Below, piece after piece: positions 1-8,692 of a stretch of 64,000 nt of DNA (position 1 is the first letter of the stretch; each line of letters starts with the position of its first letter). Under the pieces are notes generated by a model that was not told where the DNA came from, ran no database searches, and was given only the letters and a program-made list of their open reading frames with translations. The position numbers and the translations under genes are program-made. Source of the stretch: Guptibacillus algicola (GTDB taxonomy: Bacteria; Bacillota; Bacilli; Bacillales; Guptibacillaceae); contig NZ_JAIVAF010000004.1 in NCBI RefSeq assembly GCF_020171805.1, positions 268,057 to 332,056 on the forward strand, in the 5' to 3' direction.

Positions 1-291
1 TTCATTATGTATGGCAAGCCGTAACTGTCGATTCGTCTTAGGGTAGTTATAAGCATTTCTTACATACCACTTTCCATACAACTGATTATGCGAATAGATT
101 GTAAAGTCATTGTTAAATCGGATTAACATTGCTTTTCCCTTCGTATCCACCCGCACGACTTCAGCACCTTCGAAGAATGCTTCATAATCCTTTAAATGCG
201 GAAATGCAAATGTCACTTCCATGACTGTTTTATTTTTAAGCGCCTTCTCAACTTCATCAGCTGCTCGTCTAATCTCTGGACCTTCTGGCAT
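1..291 (-). CDS. nei: Endonuclease VIII (formamidopyrimidine glycosylase family), 5' part only
   Basis: The first 97 codons of a base-excision-repair glycosylase/AP lyase run off the left edge of the window. The N terminus reads MPEGPEIRRAAD, with the catalytic Pro2 and Glu3 of the Fpg/Nei family. The later SHNQLYGKW segment is typical of Nei rather than Fpg, whose second helix differs. The enzyme is expected to remove oxidised pyrimidines from DNA. An AAGGGTG ribosome-binding site lies 8 bases before the ATG. The gene is divergent from the ZIP transporter. The zinc finger and C-terminal half lie outside the window, so integrity cannot be judged. Confidence 0.88.
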   Translation of the reverse strand, partial: MPEGPEIRRAADEVEKALKNKTVMEVTFAFPHLKDYEAFFEGAEVVRVDTKGKAMLIRFNNDFTIYSHNQLYGKWYVRNAYNYPKTNRQLRLAIHNE

Positions 292-507
292 AGAACGCAC
301 CCTTCTTTTTTATATCATATCTTAAAATCTTCCCTCTATCGACGTTAATAAAACAGATACTAACTCTCTATAGTGCTTTGTCCTTTTAACAAACCCTTTA
401 AATTGACACTGAAGAAACAAGGCATTTACACTGTGATGTATAGATTTTTCCTATATGCAAAAAATATGTTGATATGAAAACAAGGATTATAAAAGGAGGG
501 CTTAACG

Positions 508-1317
508 ATGATTAACTGGTTTATGGATTTAAGCCCAGTTTTCCAAGCGTTAATTTTCACTTTATTTACATGGGGATCGACAGCACTTGGTGCCGCAGTC
601 GTATTCTTCACAAAAACTGTAAATCAGAAACTGTTTGATTCGATGCTCGCATTCGCAGGGGGCGTTATGATTGCAGCAAGCTTCTGGTCACTATTAAGCC
701 CTGGGATCGAAATGGCGGAAGAACAAGGTGTCCCTGGTTACATTCCAGCAGTAGTAGGATTTTTACTAGGAGGCGTTTTCCTACTATTAGTTGACAGGCT
801 CTTACCAATGATCGATGAGAATTTATACTTTAAAGACATTAAAGATAAAAAGGCAAAACACCGTACCGCAATGCTTGTATTCTCACTTACCCTTCACAAC
901 ATTCCTGAAGGACTTGCAATAGGTGTCGCGTTCGGTGCGCTTGCTGCCAATTTCTCAACAGCATCGCTTTCAGGTGCAATCGCCCTTGCCATCGGGATCG
1001 GTATTCAGAATATCCCAGAGGGAACAGCGGTCTCATTGCCTCTTAGACGGGATGGCATGTCGAAGAATAAAAGCTTCTTCTACGGTCAATTTTCAGGGAT
1101 GGTCGAGCCGATTTCAGCTGTAATCGGTGCGCTTGCTGTTATCGTCATCCAACCACTTCTCCCCTATGCATTAAGTTTCGCAGCCGGGGCTATGATATTC
1201 GTTGTAGCAAAAGAAGTTATTCCTGGTTCACAAGAAAAAGGTCACGTGCAACTCGCTGCGATGTCACTGTTAGTTGGCTTCTCAGTGATGATGGTCTTAG
1301 ATGTAGCACTAGGATAA
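508..1317 (+). CDS. ZIP family divalent metal transporter
   Basis: A 269-residue membrane protein with about eight hydrophobic segments. It carries the ZIP signature in two helices: LHNIPEGLAIGVAFG near residue 130 and IGIQNIPEGTAVSLPL near residue 165. These histidine and glutamate residues form the metal site in the ZupT/GufA branch, so uptake or flux of zinc, iron or manganese across the plasma membrane is expected. A short charged loop separates helices 3 and 4. The ribosome-binding site AAAGGAGGG precedes the ATG. It is monocistronic, ending at a bidirectional terminator shared with the BCCT gene. Metal specificity cannot be read from sequence. Confidence 0.9.
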   Translation: MINWFMDLSPVFQALIFTLFTWGSTALGAAVVFFTKTVNQKLFDSMLAFAGGVMIAASFWSLLSPGIEMAEEQGVPGYIPAVVGFLLGGVFLLLVDRLLPMIDENLYFKDIKDKKAKHRTAMLVFSLTLHNIPEGLAIGVAFGALAANFSTASLSGAIALAIGIGIQNIPEGTAVSLPLRRDGMSKNKSFFYGQFSGMVEPISAVIGALAVIVIQPLLPYALSFAAGAMIFVVAKEVIPGSQEKGHVQLAAMSLLVGFSVMMVLDVALG

Positions 1318-1320
1318 GGA

Positions 1321-1358
1321 AAAGCCCCGCGTAAACAATTGTTTACGCGGGGCTTTTT
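1321..1358. terminator. Bidirectional terminator between ZIP and BCCT genes
   Basis: A perfect 16-bp stem, AAAGCCCCGCGTAAAC with loop AATT, flanked by A and T runs so that it works on both strands. It separates two convergent genes. Confidence 0.9.
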
Positions 1359-1364
1359 ACTTTC

Positions 1365-2969
1365 TTACATATGATGCGTATCGTCATTCGACTGTCTGCT
1401 TATTTTTGTTTTTTGCTTATTCGATGTAGATTGTAGTTTGTTTAGAAGGTTTCTTTCTTTTTGTACCTCATAGGACTTTACGTCCTGTCTTACCGACTTA
1501 AAGAGATTAACACACATAATAATTAGGATTACGGTAAACGGTAAGGCCGAAACAAGTGATGCTGTTTGTAACCCTTGCAGTCCACTACTGATGATCAAAA
1601 CTGCAGAAATTGCAGCGATGAGCGTTCCCCACACAAGCTTTGAGAAAAGCGATGGATTCAAGTCACCATCTGACGTCATCATTCCTAAAACAAATGTTGC
1701 AGAGTCAGCAGATGTGACGAGGAAAATACAGATCAAGAAGATTGAAAGCGACGAAAGGATCGTCGTTAATGGAAACTCTTCCAACGTAACGAATAGTGCA
1801 CTTGTTACATCTTCATTTACTGCATCAGCAATCGCAGTCCCTTGGAACAGATCAAGGTGAAACGCTGCTCCACCAAAGACAGCAATCCACACCATCGCGA
1901 TGAACGGAGGTACGATCAACACTCCAAAAATCATTTCTCGAATCGAGCGTCCTCTCGACACTCTCGCTACGAATGACCCAATAAAAGGTGACCACGCGAT
2001 GACCCAAGCCCAATAGAAAACGGTCCAATCCTTCACCCATGTTCCGCCTTCATATGGAGTCATATAGAAACTCATCTCAATAAACTTCTGAATATAACCT
2101 CCAGCTGCTACTGTGAAACTTTCAAGAATAAATACGGTTGGGCCAAGGAACAAAACAAAAAGCATCAAGCCTAATGCAAGGGCCAAGTTCAGATTACTTA
2201 AATACTTAATTCCTTTATTCAAGCCCGTTGTAGACGAAGTCATATACAAAACGAGCAATAGAGCAGTAATCACGATTTGGATCGTCGAATTTTGCGGTAG
2301 ATCATACATGTAGTTTAATCCGCCATTAATTTGAAGGATACCGAATCCAAGTGAAGTTGCCACTCCCATTACTGTTGCGATAACAGCAAGAATATTGATG
2401 AGCCCTCTCCAGGATTTCTTTCTCTTAGCTTGCGTTCCCGTTGAGATCGTTTCACTTATTAAGCTTTTTCGATCCTTACGATATTGGAAATATGCCATCA
2501 CAAGACCGACGACTGTAAATACCGACCATTGATGTACACCCCAATGGAAAAAGGAGTATCTCATGGCTAGCTTCGCTGCCTGTTCTGTTTCACCTTCAAC
2601 GCCAAAACCAGCTGGAGGATTCGCAAAGTGCGTCATTGGTTCTGCTACTCCCCAAAACACAAGTCCAACACCAAATCCTGCACTAAACAACATTCCAATC
2701 CAGGTGAAGAAGGGATATTCCGGACGCTCTCCGTCTTTCCCAAGACGAATTTTACCGTACTTACTGAGAGCTAAATAAATACAAAACAGAACAAAGAATA
2801 CGACTGAAAGTAAGTAAAACCATCCGAACGCGTTCGTTGTAAATGAATAGACGCTGTTTGCGACTGACGCAAACGATTCAGGAACGACCGCACCCCATAT
2901 AACAAGTAGTAAGATTGCAACTGCTGAAACCCAAAAAACTGGTCCTCTTTGTGCTTTTTTTCTATCCAT
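1365..2969 (-). CDS. BCCT family betaine/choline/carnitine transporter
   Basis: A 534-residue, about 12-helix sodium-coupled carrier for compatible solutes. GLVFWGVAEPMTHF and FYWAWVIAWSPFIGSFVAR are the characteristic BCCT segments, the second holding the tryptophans of the trimethylammonium-binding site. It is similar in size to OpuD. The C-terminal tail after the last helix is basic and polar, the region where osmosensing BCCT carriers respond to ionic strength. A GTG lies directly before the ATG in frame, but AAAGGACGAGG is spaced for the ATG at 2969. It stands alone, consistent with salt-stress induction, though no promoter was recognised. Confidence 0.92.
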   Translation of the reverse strand: MDRKKAQRGPVFWVSAVAILLLVIWGAVVPESFASVANSVYSFTTNAFGWFYLLSVVFFVLFCIYLALSKYGKIRLGKDGERPEYPFFTWIGMLFSAGFGVGLVFWGVAEPMTHFANPPAGFGVEGETEQAAKLAMRYSFFHWGVHQWSVFTVVGLVMAYFQYRKDRKSLISETISTGTQAKRKKSWRGLINILAVIATVMGVATSLGFGILQINGGLNYMYDLPQNSTIQIVITALLLVLYMTSSTTGLNKGIKYLSNLNLALALGLMLFVLFLGPTVFILESFTVAAGGYIQKFIEMSFYMTPYEGGTWVKDWTVFYWAWVIAWSPFIGSFVARVSRGRSIREMIFGVLIVPPFIAMVWIAVFGGAAFHLDLFQGTAIADAVNEDVTSALFVTLEEFPLTTILSSLSIFLICIFLVTSADSATFVLGMMTSDGDLNPSLFSKLVWGTLIAAISAVLIISSGLQGLQTASLVSALPFTVILIIMCVNLFKSVRQDVKSYEVQKERNLLNKLQSTSNKQKTKISRQSNDDTHHM

Positions 2970-3104
2970 CACCTCGTCCTTTCCAACTGAATGAAATACG
3001 TTTCAGTTTACTTCCAAAATATGTAGCAACATCTCCTAAATATTAGTACCCTTTTACCATAAAGAACTAACCTTTGTTTTTGAATCATTCAGATAATTCA
3101 TTCG

Positions 3105-3809
3105 CTACTTCTTAAACAATGCCGTCATTAAACCATTCACACCGAACAAAGTCGGATCTTGCGTTTCTCTCATTTCTCTTATCTCTATTGGATTAAACTT
3201 ATTAAATAGTGAGAGCAGTCTTTCTTTTGAATAGCCTAACCCCCCATGTAACGTTTGCTGTTCATACACTTCACGATCGCTAATTACCGCTCCCCCGAGT
3301 GGCCCCTCTGGGACAAAACAAGTTAGGCCGAAGTAACCCTCAACCTTCAGCGCATTTTTGATGAACGAAAGATAGCTTACCCTCCGATGAGGTGCGAGGT
3401 GATGAAAACAACCTGAATCATAAATGAAGTCATAGCTTTCTGCATCCACTTTTAGATCAAATAAACTGCTATGGATGAAATTCACTTCAACCTCTTCTTC
3501 ATTCGCCCTCTCATTTCCCCAATCAATTGCTTTTTGTGACAAATCGACCGCGTCTACTTGAAAACCTTGTTTAGCAAGATATATGGCATTGCGACCAGGA
3601 CCACTGCCAATCTCTAGCACTCTACCATGGGGAATATCATAATCACTTAAGTATGAAACAAGATTCTCATCAGGTACTTGCTTGAAAAATGGAATCGGCT
3701 TTTCTCGATCTTCATAAAACTGATCCCAGAATGTTTCAGGTTCCCTTAACAACGAATCTAGCAGATTCATAAGATCAGCATTCGTCTTGATATCCATTGT
3801 GCTTTCCAT
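3105..3809 (-). CDS. Class I SAM-dependent methyltransferase
   Basis: A 234-residue soluble enzyme with the Rossmann-fold SAM-binding motif VLEIGSGPGRNAIYLA at about residue 65 and the acidic loop VDAVDLS after strand 2. The segment YDFIYDSGCFHHLAPH corresponds to motif IV. The substrate is unknown. Similar Bacillaceae proteins are annotated only as methyltransferase-domain proteins. GGAGG sits 7 bases before the ATG. No operon partner lies within 130 bases on either side. Confidence 0.85.
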   Translation of the reverse strand: MESTMDIKTNADLMNLLDSLLREPETFWDQFYEDREKPIPFFKQVPDENLVSYLSDYDIPHGRVLEIGSGPGRNAIYLAKQGFQVDAVDLSQKAIDWGNERANEEEVEVNFIHSSLFDLKVDAESYDFIYDSGCFHHLAPHRRVSYLSFIKNALKVEGYFGLTCFVPEGPLGGAVISDREVYEQQTLHGGLGYSKERLLSLFNKFNPIEIREMRETQDPTLFGVNGLMTALFKK

Positions 3810-3886
3810 CTACATACCTCCACTTACAATTCTCTACTAATCTCCATTCGACAAACTTCCATACTCCCCCTTTTAATGAAAATAAA

Positions 3887-3909
3887 AAATCGGCCATGTG
3901 GCCGATTTA
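3887..3909 (-). terminator. Terminator of the 77-residue gene
   Basis: Hairpin AATCGGCCA-TG-TGGCCGATT followed on the minus strand by a T-rich tract. It lies 58 bases after the stop codon of the gene ending at 3967. Confidence 0.8.
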
Positions 3910-3966
3910 AGTGTAGTGTAGTGATTTTTATTTTAAGAATGACCCGTCCCTCCAAAAGTTTATCTT

Positions 3967-4200
3967 TCAAACTTGCAAATGGATATTTTGCTTTGGAAGA
4001 GATGGCCGATTAAGTTTGAATGAAGGGTCTCCGAATTCCATTGCCTCTAGAATCTGTTCTTCCGAAAAGCCTGTCATCTGTGACACCTTCCGAATATCCA
4101 CATTCTTCTGGGACAAACTCTTAGACTTTTTGACAGCTGTTTCGGTCTGATAAAGCACCACTGAATACCTGTGGTTAAACGTTCCCACGGATTGCTTCAC
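3967..4200 (-). CDS. Small protein resembling region 3 of an alternative sigma factor
   Basis: A 77-residue protein. The central part, about residues 35-58, contains FSEEQILEAMEFG, which resembles the region 3 helix-turn-helix of SigB/SigF-group sigma factors (VSEEEVLEAMEMG-like). There is no region 2 or region 4, so it cannot be a complete sigma factor. The start is GTG, with AAAGGAG only 2 bases upstream. A GTG four codons later would be over-spaced. The gene has its own terminator. It could be a regulator or anti-sigma-like decoy, or a decayed sigma gene. The function is not established. Confidence 0.55.
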   Translation of the reverse strand: MKQSVGTFNHRYSVVLYQTETAVKKSKSLSQKNVDIRKVSQMTGFSEEQILEAMEFGDPSFKLNRPSLPKQNIHLQV

Positions 4201-4397
4201 GGCTCCTTTCCCCTTTCAACTAATCTAACCTGAACTCCTGGAGGGAGCAGGGTTTATGATTTGCTTTCCCTTTAGAAAATAAACTAAACTGGAAAAATTG
4301 TTCTCTAGAACAACTAGAATTAATATTTGGTCTCATTTGATTCGGTATTAACTGACATAAGTGCCGATTGCTCTTTCTTCATCAAAAATAAACAATA

Positions 4398-4435
4398 AAA
4401 AAACAGGCAGTCCATTTAGGGCAGCCTGTTTTTTG
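4398..4435. terminator. Terminator after ohr
   Basis: Imperfect hairpin with outer stem AAAACAGGC/GCCTGTTTT, A-rich on one side and T-rich on the other. It lies just beyond the ohr stop codon. Confidence 0.75.
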
Positions 4436-4450
4436 AAAACTATTTTACTT

Positions 4451-4870
4451 TTAGACGGCTTTCGCGTTTATCTCCACATCAACATTTCCTCGTGTTGCTT
4501 TTGAATAAGGACAAACCTGATGCGCTTCTTTCGTTAACATCTCAGCATCTTCCTGGCTAACGCCTTTTACTTCGACGTTAAGTGTTACGCCAATTTTGAA
4601 TCCGTCGTCAGCTTCATCTTTTAAGAAACTAACTTCAGCTGTCGTTTTTGACTCGATTTCTTTCTTCTTATTTGAAGCCACAAGATTTAGTGCCCCATCA
4701 TAGCAAGCAGAATAAGTTGCTGCAAATAGCTGCTCTGGGTTCGTACCTTTTTCATCAGAGTTTTCTGTAGGCATAACAAGGTTCATGTCGATCAAACCAT
4801 CAGAAGATTTTACTGTTCCGTTACGACCACCTTCAGCAGTAGCCTTTGAAGTGAAAAATACTTTACTCAT
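4451..4870 (-). CDS. ohr: Organic hydroperoxide resistance protein (Ohr)
   Basis: A 139-residue OsmC-superfamily thiol peroxidase that reduces organic and lipid hydroperoxides, normally re-reduced by lipoylated proteins. Both redox cysteines are present in conserved context: YSACYDGAL near residue 56 and VCPYSKATRGN near residue 120. Length is typical. The ribosome-binding site AAGGAG is part of the 10-bp palindrome CTTAATTAAG (4884-4893). An OhrR operator could overlap there, but the match to the known operator is weak and no ohrR is adjacent. A second OsmC protein occurs at 36023. Confidence 0.93.
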   Translation of the reverse strand: MSKVFFTSKATAEGGRNGTVKSSDGLIDMNLVMPTENSDEKGTNPEQLFAATYSACYDGALNLVASNKKKEIESKTTAEVSFLKDEADDGFKIGVTLNVEVKGVSQEDAEMLTKEAHQVCPYSKATRGNVDVEINAKAV

Positions 4871-5046
4871 CGAACATCATCTCCTTAATTAAGTATACAT
4901 CCTCTCTTTACCTCTATATCCCTACTCTTAAACTAATCCTTCAGATAGAACGTTTTCATTTAGGCTGTATTGTTTGAATTAACGATTTACTTTTGAAAAA
5001 TCTACTGTAAAATGGTTCCTTAAAGAAGGAAAGGGAGGCCATCATA

Positions 5047-5856
5047 TTGATTAGAAGATTAACAGAAGCTGACCATACGGAGTGTATTTCACTATTAACG
5101 CCGTATGCAGCTGAAAATTTATTTATTCTTGGAGACATTGAAGCTTTCGGATACGACCAACCATTTCAGAAACTATGGGGCGACTTTTCTGATGACGGAG
5201 AATTACGAGCTGTTCTTATGAAGTATGAAAAGAACTACATTCCTTTTGCTTCAACTGCCTTTGATGCTGAAGGCTTTGCATCCATTATTTCAGAAGATCA
5301 AGATTTTCTTATGGTGTCTGGCTTAGAACATGTAACAGAGCAAGTCGAAGCTTATATCAAACATCCTTCTCAATCAAGAAGGAAGTTGTATTATGCGAAA
5401 TGCGACAATGTTGAAAAGCTCTCTCTCACAAATTTAAAAGAAGTGATGAATGCTTCATCAGAAGACATCCCAAGTATTCATGAGCTTCATAATAGTATCG
5501 ATGAGTTCAACACTTCCGAAACGGTAGAAGAAAAACAAAGAAATTTAGAAAAAGGGATTTCGAGAACCTACTATCTATCACTAGATGGGCAAGTCGTTTC
5601 GGCCGCTTCGACAGCAGCCGAAAACTCTCAATCTGCCATGATAGTGGGAGTATGCACCCGCCCTGGCTACAAGCGCAAAGGGTATGCAACGAAATGCATG
5701 ATGAAACTATGTTACGACGTATTAACAGAAGGAAAGGACCTTTGTCTTTTCTATGATAATCCAGAAGCAGGCAACATCTATAAACGAATCGGATTTCGTG
5801 ATATCGAAAAATGGACGATGTCTTACTTCGAAACAAACTATGCTATGAGCCTATAG
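5047..5856 (+). CDS. GNAT family N-acetyltransferase
   Basis: A 269-residue, two-part protein. The N-terminal half is a degenerate GNAT-like region. The C-terminal half has the acetyl-CoA loop VCTRPGYKRKGYATKCM near residue 205, followed by LFYDNPEAGNIYKRIGF, the classic motif B. The acceptor is unknown. The start is TTG: GGGAGG lies 8 bases before it and no ATG lies nearby in frame. The gene is monocistronic and ends at a strong terminator. Confidence 0.85.
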   Translation: MIRRLTEADHTECISLLTPYAAENLFILGDIEAFGYDQPFQKLWGDFSDDGELRAVLMKYEKNYIPFASTAFDAEGFASIISEDQDFLMVSGLEHVTEQVEAYIKHPSQSRRKLYYAKCDNVEKLSLTNLKEVMNASSEDIPSIHELHNSIDEFNTSETVEEKQRNLEKGISRTYYLSLDGQVVSAASTAAENSQSAMIVGVCTRPGYKRKGYATKCMMKLCYDVLTEGKDLCLFYDNPEAGNIYKRIGFRDIEKWTMSYFETNYAMSL

Positions 5857-5858
5857 AG

Positions 5859-5889
5859 AAAGCGGTCCCTACTGAGGGACCGCTTTTAT
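5859..5889 (+). terminator. Terminator after the GNAT gene
   Basis: A 12-bp stem AAAGCGGTCCCT with loop ACTG, followed by TTTTA. Confidence 0.85.
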
Positions 5890-6157
5890 GATGATGAGGA
5901 TATCGTTTGTGGGTTTAAATATTATCTATGAAAAACTTGTGCAGTAAACAAATGAATGGACCGCATACAACACGCAATCTCTTTGTCTGGTTATCGAACA
6001 TCCATTGTCATCAAGTCGACACAACTCACCTTTGTAAACACTTGAGATGCTCCAACATCTTTTCTACTATTATCAGTAGGAAGCTTGTTTGCCAATCACA
6101 TCTTCTGGCAATAATGAAGCCTTACATATGTTTAGTAATAATGAAAGGATGAAGTAT
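5890..6157. other. Intergenic stretch without a recognised gene
   Basis: AT-rich spacer of about 270 bases between a terminator and the lipoprotein gene. An open frame from 5928 has no ribosome-binding site and no protein-like composition. The promoter of the lipoprotein gene presumably lies here, but none stands out. Confidence 0.5.
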
Positions 6158-6907
6158 ATGAAAAAAATAAGTATCCTATTATCTATGCTGTGTCTCTTCC
6201 TCGTGCTCGCAGCTTGTGGACAAAACGATAACACAGATAAAGAAGAAAGCGGTGCTTCTGAACCTCAACCTTTGGAAGTGTCACTTGATACACCTGAAAC
6301 TGCCGAAAAAGGTCAAGAACTTACCTTTAGCGCAACAGTTACACAAGGAGACGAAGCGGTTGAAGATGCAAGCGAAGTAATGTTTGAAATCTGGAAAGAA
6401 GGCGACAAAGATAACAGCGAAATGGTAGAAGCCGAGCACGAAGGTGAAGGCGTCTACTCTATTAAAAAAACGCTAGAAGAAGATGGAACATTTGTTGTTC
6501 AATCGCACGTAACTGCACGAGACCTACACACGATGCCGAAAAACAAAGTAACAGTAGGTTCAGGGTCAGAAGAATCATCTGAGCATAGCGAAGAACACGC
6601 CCATCACGGAGGTGCTGTATCTTTCCACTTGATGAAACCAGAATCCATTAAAGCAAGCGAAGAAATTTCTTTAGTCACACACCTACAAAAAGACGATCAA
6701 CCACTAGCTGGAGCATCTGTCCGCTTTGAAATTTCAAAAGATGGCGAAGAAAAAGCACAATGGATAGACACAGAGGAAACAAAAGATGGCGAGTATGAAG
6801 GAACCGCTACATTCGAAGAAGCAGGAAAATACACCGTCACCATCCATGCCGAAAACGATAATGGCTTACATGAACACACTGAAGAAACAGTAACAGTCAC
6901 AGAATAA
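6158..6907 (+). CDS. Lipoprotein with two YtkA/FixH-like domains
   Basis: A 249-residue exported lipoprotein. The signal peptide ends in the lipobox LVLAAC, so Cys21 or so is the lipidated residue. Two similar beta-sandwich modules follow, at about residues 40-135 and 155-248. They resemble the YtkA-like domain (FixH/CopC-type). A histidine- and acid-rich linker (HSEEHAHHGG) between them may bind metal, which is inference. AAAGGATG lies before the ATG at 6158. An in-frame ATG at 6149 is less well placed. Proteins of this kind are often linked to copper or cytochrome oxidase assembly, but no such gene is adjacent. Confidence 0.8.
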   Translation: MKKISILLSMLCLFLVLAACGQNDNTDKEESGASEPQPLEVSLDTPETAEKGQELTFSATVTQGDEAVEDASEVMFEIWKEGDKDNSEMVEAEHEGEGVYSIKKTLEEDGTFVVQSHVTARDLHTMPKNKVTVGSGSEESSEHSEEHAHHGGAVSFHLMKPESIKASEEISLVTHLQKDDQPLAGASVRFEISKDGEEKAQWIDTEETKDGEYEGTATFEEAGKYTVTIHAENDNGLHEHTEETVTVTE

Positions 6908-6945
6908 ACTAAATCCCCCATTTACTTTGAATGGGGGATTTAGTT
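6906..6945 (+). terminator. Terminator after the YtkA-like gene
   Basis: Stem ACTAAATCCCCCATT paired with AATGGGGGATTTAGT around a short loop, followed by TGTT. Confidence 0.75.
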
Positions 6946-6984
6946 GTTAGAGAAGCACTGAGTATTGTGCTCCCTATACAGAAG

Positions 6985-7045
6985 GAGATTATTCGCCCGC
7001 TCCGCGGAAAGCGAGCATCCTGGATGCGTAAATCACCACCCAGTA
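6985..7045. repeat. Bacillaceae-type GC-rich intergenic repeat, probable single copy
   Basis: A GC-rich block in an AT-rich spacer containing CGCCCGCTCCGCGGAAAGCG and then CATCCTGGATG. From memory, very similar blocks recur between genes in many Bacillaceae. Only one copy is in this window, so repetition cannot be shown here. Confidence 0.45.
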
Positions 7046-7075
7046 GATTTCGAAACTTTATTAACAGACTGAATT

Positions 7076-8317
7076 TTATGTCCTGATTTTCTTCACTTTA
7101 CGTTTACCAACTTGAACAATCATACCGTCTACAATATCAACAATAGCAGAGCTGTCCGTCACTTTTTGTTGGTCAATCTTAATTCCACCGTTTTTCACCA
7201 TGCGTCTTGCCTCACTCGTTGATGGCAACATGCCTAAAGCCACAACAAGAGCTGGCACACTTACTTTTTGCTCTCCACTCCAACTGAATTCCTCTATATC
7301 AGAAGGTAGCTGTTTTTGCCCGAATACATGTTGAAATTGCTCTTCTGCATTTGTAGCAGCATCTTCTCCATGAAACATCCGTACGATCGTTTTTGCCAAA
7401 GTCATTTTCGCTTCTTTTGGATGAATGGTTCCTTCTTTAAGCTTCTTTCGAATCGCTTCTTTCTCTTCTAGGTGTAAATCTGTACTAAGCTCGATGTATT
7501 TCGAAATCAACTCATCTGGAATCGACATCGCTTTCCCATACATCTCGGTTGGCTTTTCTGCTATCCCAATGTAATTCCCTTTTGACTTGGACATTTTGTC
7601 GACGCCATCTAAACCTTCAAGAAGAGGCATGGTCAGCACAACCTGTTTTTCTTTTCCAAACTGTTCTTGCAAGTGTCTTCCCATCAAGACGTTAAAGTAT
7701 TGATCGGTACCCCCAAGCTCAATGTCGCTTTCCAGATGAACTGAATCGTATCCTTGCATAAGAGGGTAAAAGAATTCGTGAAGTGAAACAGGCTTACCAT
7801 TTGAAATCCGCTTCTCAAAATCATCTCGCTCGATTAACCGAGCAACCGTAATTTTACCTGCAAGCTCGATGACATCTTGAAACTTTAATTCAGATAGCCA
7901 TGCTGCATTGTAAAATAGTTCTACTTTACTTCGATCGATGACTTTACCAAATTGATCAAGGTACGTTTGTGCATTTTGCTTAACTTCTTCATCTGTAAGT
8001 TGAACTCTCGCCGTAGACTTACCCGTCGGATCACCGATCTTTCCTGTGAAGTCTCCAATGATGAGCTGAACAATGTGGCCATTTTCTTGAAACTGTCGCA
8101 GCTTGTTTAATACGACCGTATGCCCGATATGAACATCTGGTGCAGTTGGATCAAGACCGAGCTTCACCTTTAACGGGCGACCAGTTATGATCGACTTTGC
8201 AATTTTACTTTTCAATTCGTCTAAAGGAATGACTTCGCTCGTGCCGTGAGTATAAACGGCATACTGCCTTTCCATTTCCTTTCGTTGTTCACTCGTTAAC
8301 TTATCGATCATGTCCAT
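7076..8317 (-). CDS. tyrS: Tyrosyl-tRNA synthetase
   Basis: A 413-residue class I aminoacyl-tRNA synthetase that charges tRNA-Tyr. The ATP-site motifs are HIGH (DVHIGHTVV, about residue 57) and KMSKS (about residue 245), and an S4 RNA-binding domain forms the C terminus (about 350-413). Length and sequence fit the TyrZ-type paralogue rather than the longer TyrS of B. subtilis. AGGAGG is 9 bases before the ATG. The gene is preceded by a T-box with a UAC specifier, so it is induced when tRNA-Tyr is uncharged. Confidence 0.95.
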   Translation of the reverse strand: MDMIDKLTSEQRKEMERQYAVYTHGTSEVIPLDELKSKIAKSIITGRPLKVKLGLDPTAPDVHIGHTVVLNKLRQFQENGHIVQLIIGDFTGKIGDPTGKSTARVQLTDEEVKQNAQTYLDQFGKVIDRSKVELFYNAAWLSELKFQDVIELAGKITVARLIERDDFEKRISNGKPVSLHEFFYPLMQGYDSVHLESDIELGGTDQYFNVLMGRHLQEQFGKEKQVVLTMPLLEGLDGVDKMSKSKGNYIGIAEKPTEMYGKAMSIPDELISKYIELSTDLHLEEKEAIRKKLKEGTIHPKEAKMTLAKTIVRMFHGEDAATNAEEQFQHVFGQKQLPSDIEEFSWSGEQKVSVPALVVALGMLPSTSEARRMVKNGGIKIDQQKVTDSSAIVDIVDGMIVQVGKRKVKKIRT

Positions 8318-8344
8318 CCCTTTTGACCTCCTATTGTTACATAA

Positions 8345-8620
8345 TATGCAAAAAAGCCACGTCTCTACATCTCTGTAGGGACGTGGCTATTCACGCGGTA
8401 CCACCCTGATTGAAGACACACCCGTCTTCCGGCTCATATACGATAACGGAATCCACCGTTTCTGACTACTCGAGAATTCGTTCGTCAGAAAAGCTCTAAG
8501 GGGTAATTCACGATTACGCTGTACCAGTTCTCACCACCCACTGGTTCTCTGACACTACACGTCGCAATACGCTACTGCTTCCTTTTCTTCGCCTGTTTCA
8601 TTGATTTTAAATAACTTTAG
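8345..8620 (-). promoter_or_regulatory. Tyrosine T-box riboswitch
   Basis: The minus strand carries the T-box sequence AGGGTGGTACCGCG (8390-8405 region), immediately followed by an intrinsic terminator GCCACGTC...GACGTGGC with a T run (8350-8388). About 100 bases upstream the stem I region contains AATTACCCC. Its UAC (8503-8505) is a tyrosine codon and the likely specifier. Uncharged tRNA-Tyr should stabilise the antiterminator and allow tyrS transcription. The element occupies almost the whole gap between tyrS and the ferrochelatase terminator. Confidence 0.92.
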
Positions 8621-8664
8621 CTTGTTGGGACAATATTGTCAATGGTTTTTAATAGCAAAATAAA

Positions 8665-8690
8665 GAACAGCGGTCAAAGACCGCTGTTCA
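8665..8690 (-). terminator. Terminator of the ferrochelatase gene
   Basis: Stem GAACAGCGGTC/GACCGCTGTTC with loop TTT, followed on the minus strand by TTTATTTT. Confidence 0.85.
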
Positions 8691-8692
8691 CA

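Noticed and set aside
4884..4893. CTTAATTAAG palindrome as OhrR operator
   Set aside because: It overlaps the ribosome-binding site and matches known OhrR boxes too poorly; no ohrR gene nearby.
5928..6152. 74-codon open frame in the spacer before the lipoprotein gene
   Set aside because: No ribosome-binding site, composition unlike protein, and the neighbouring lipoprotein start is well supported.
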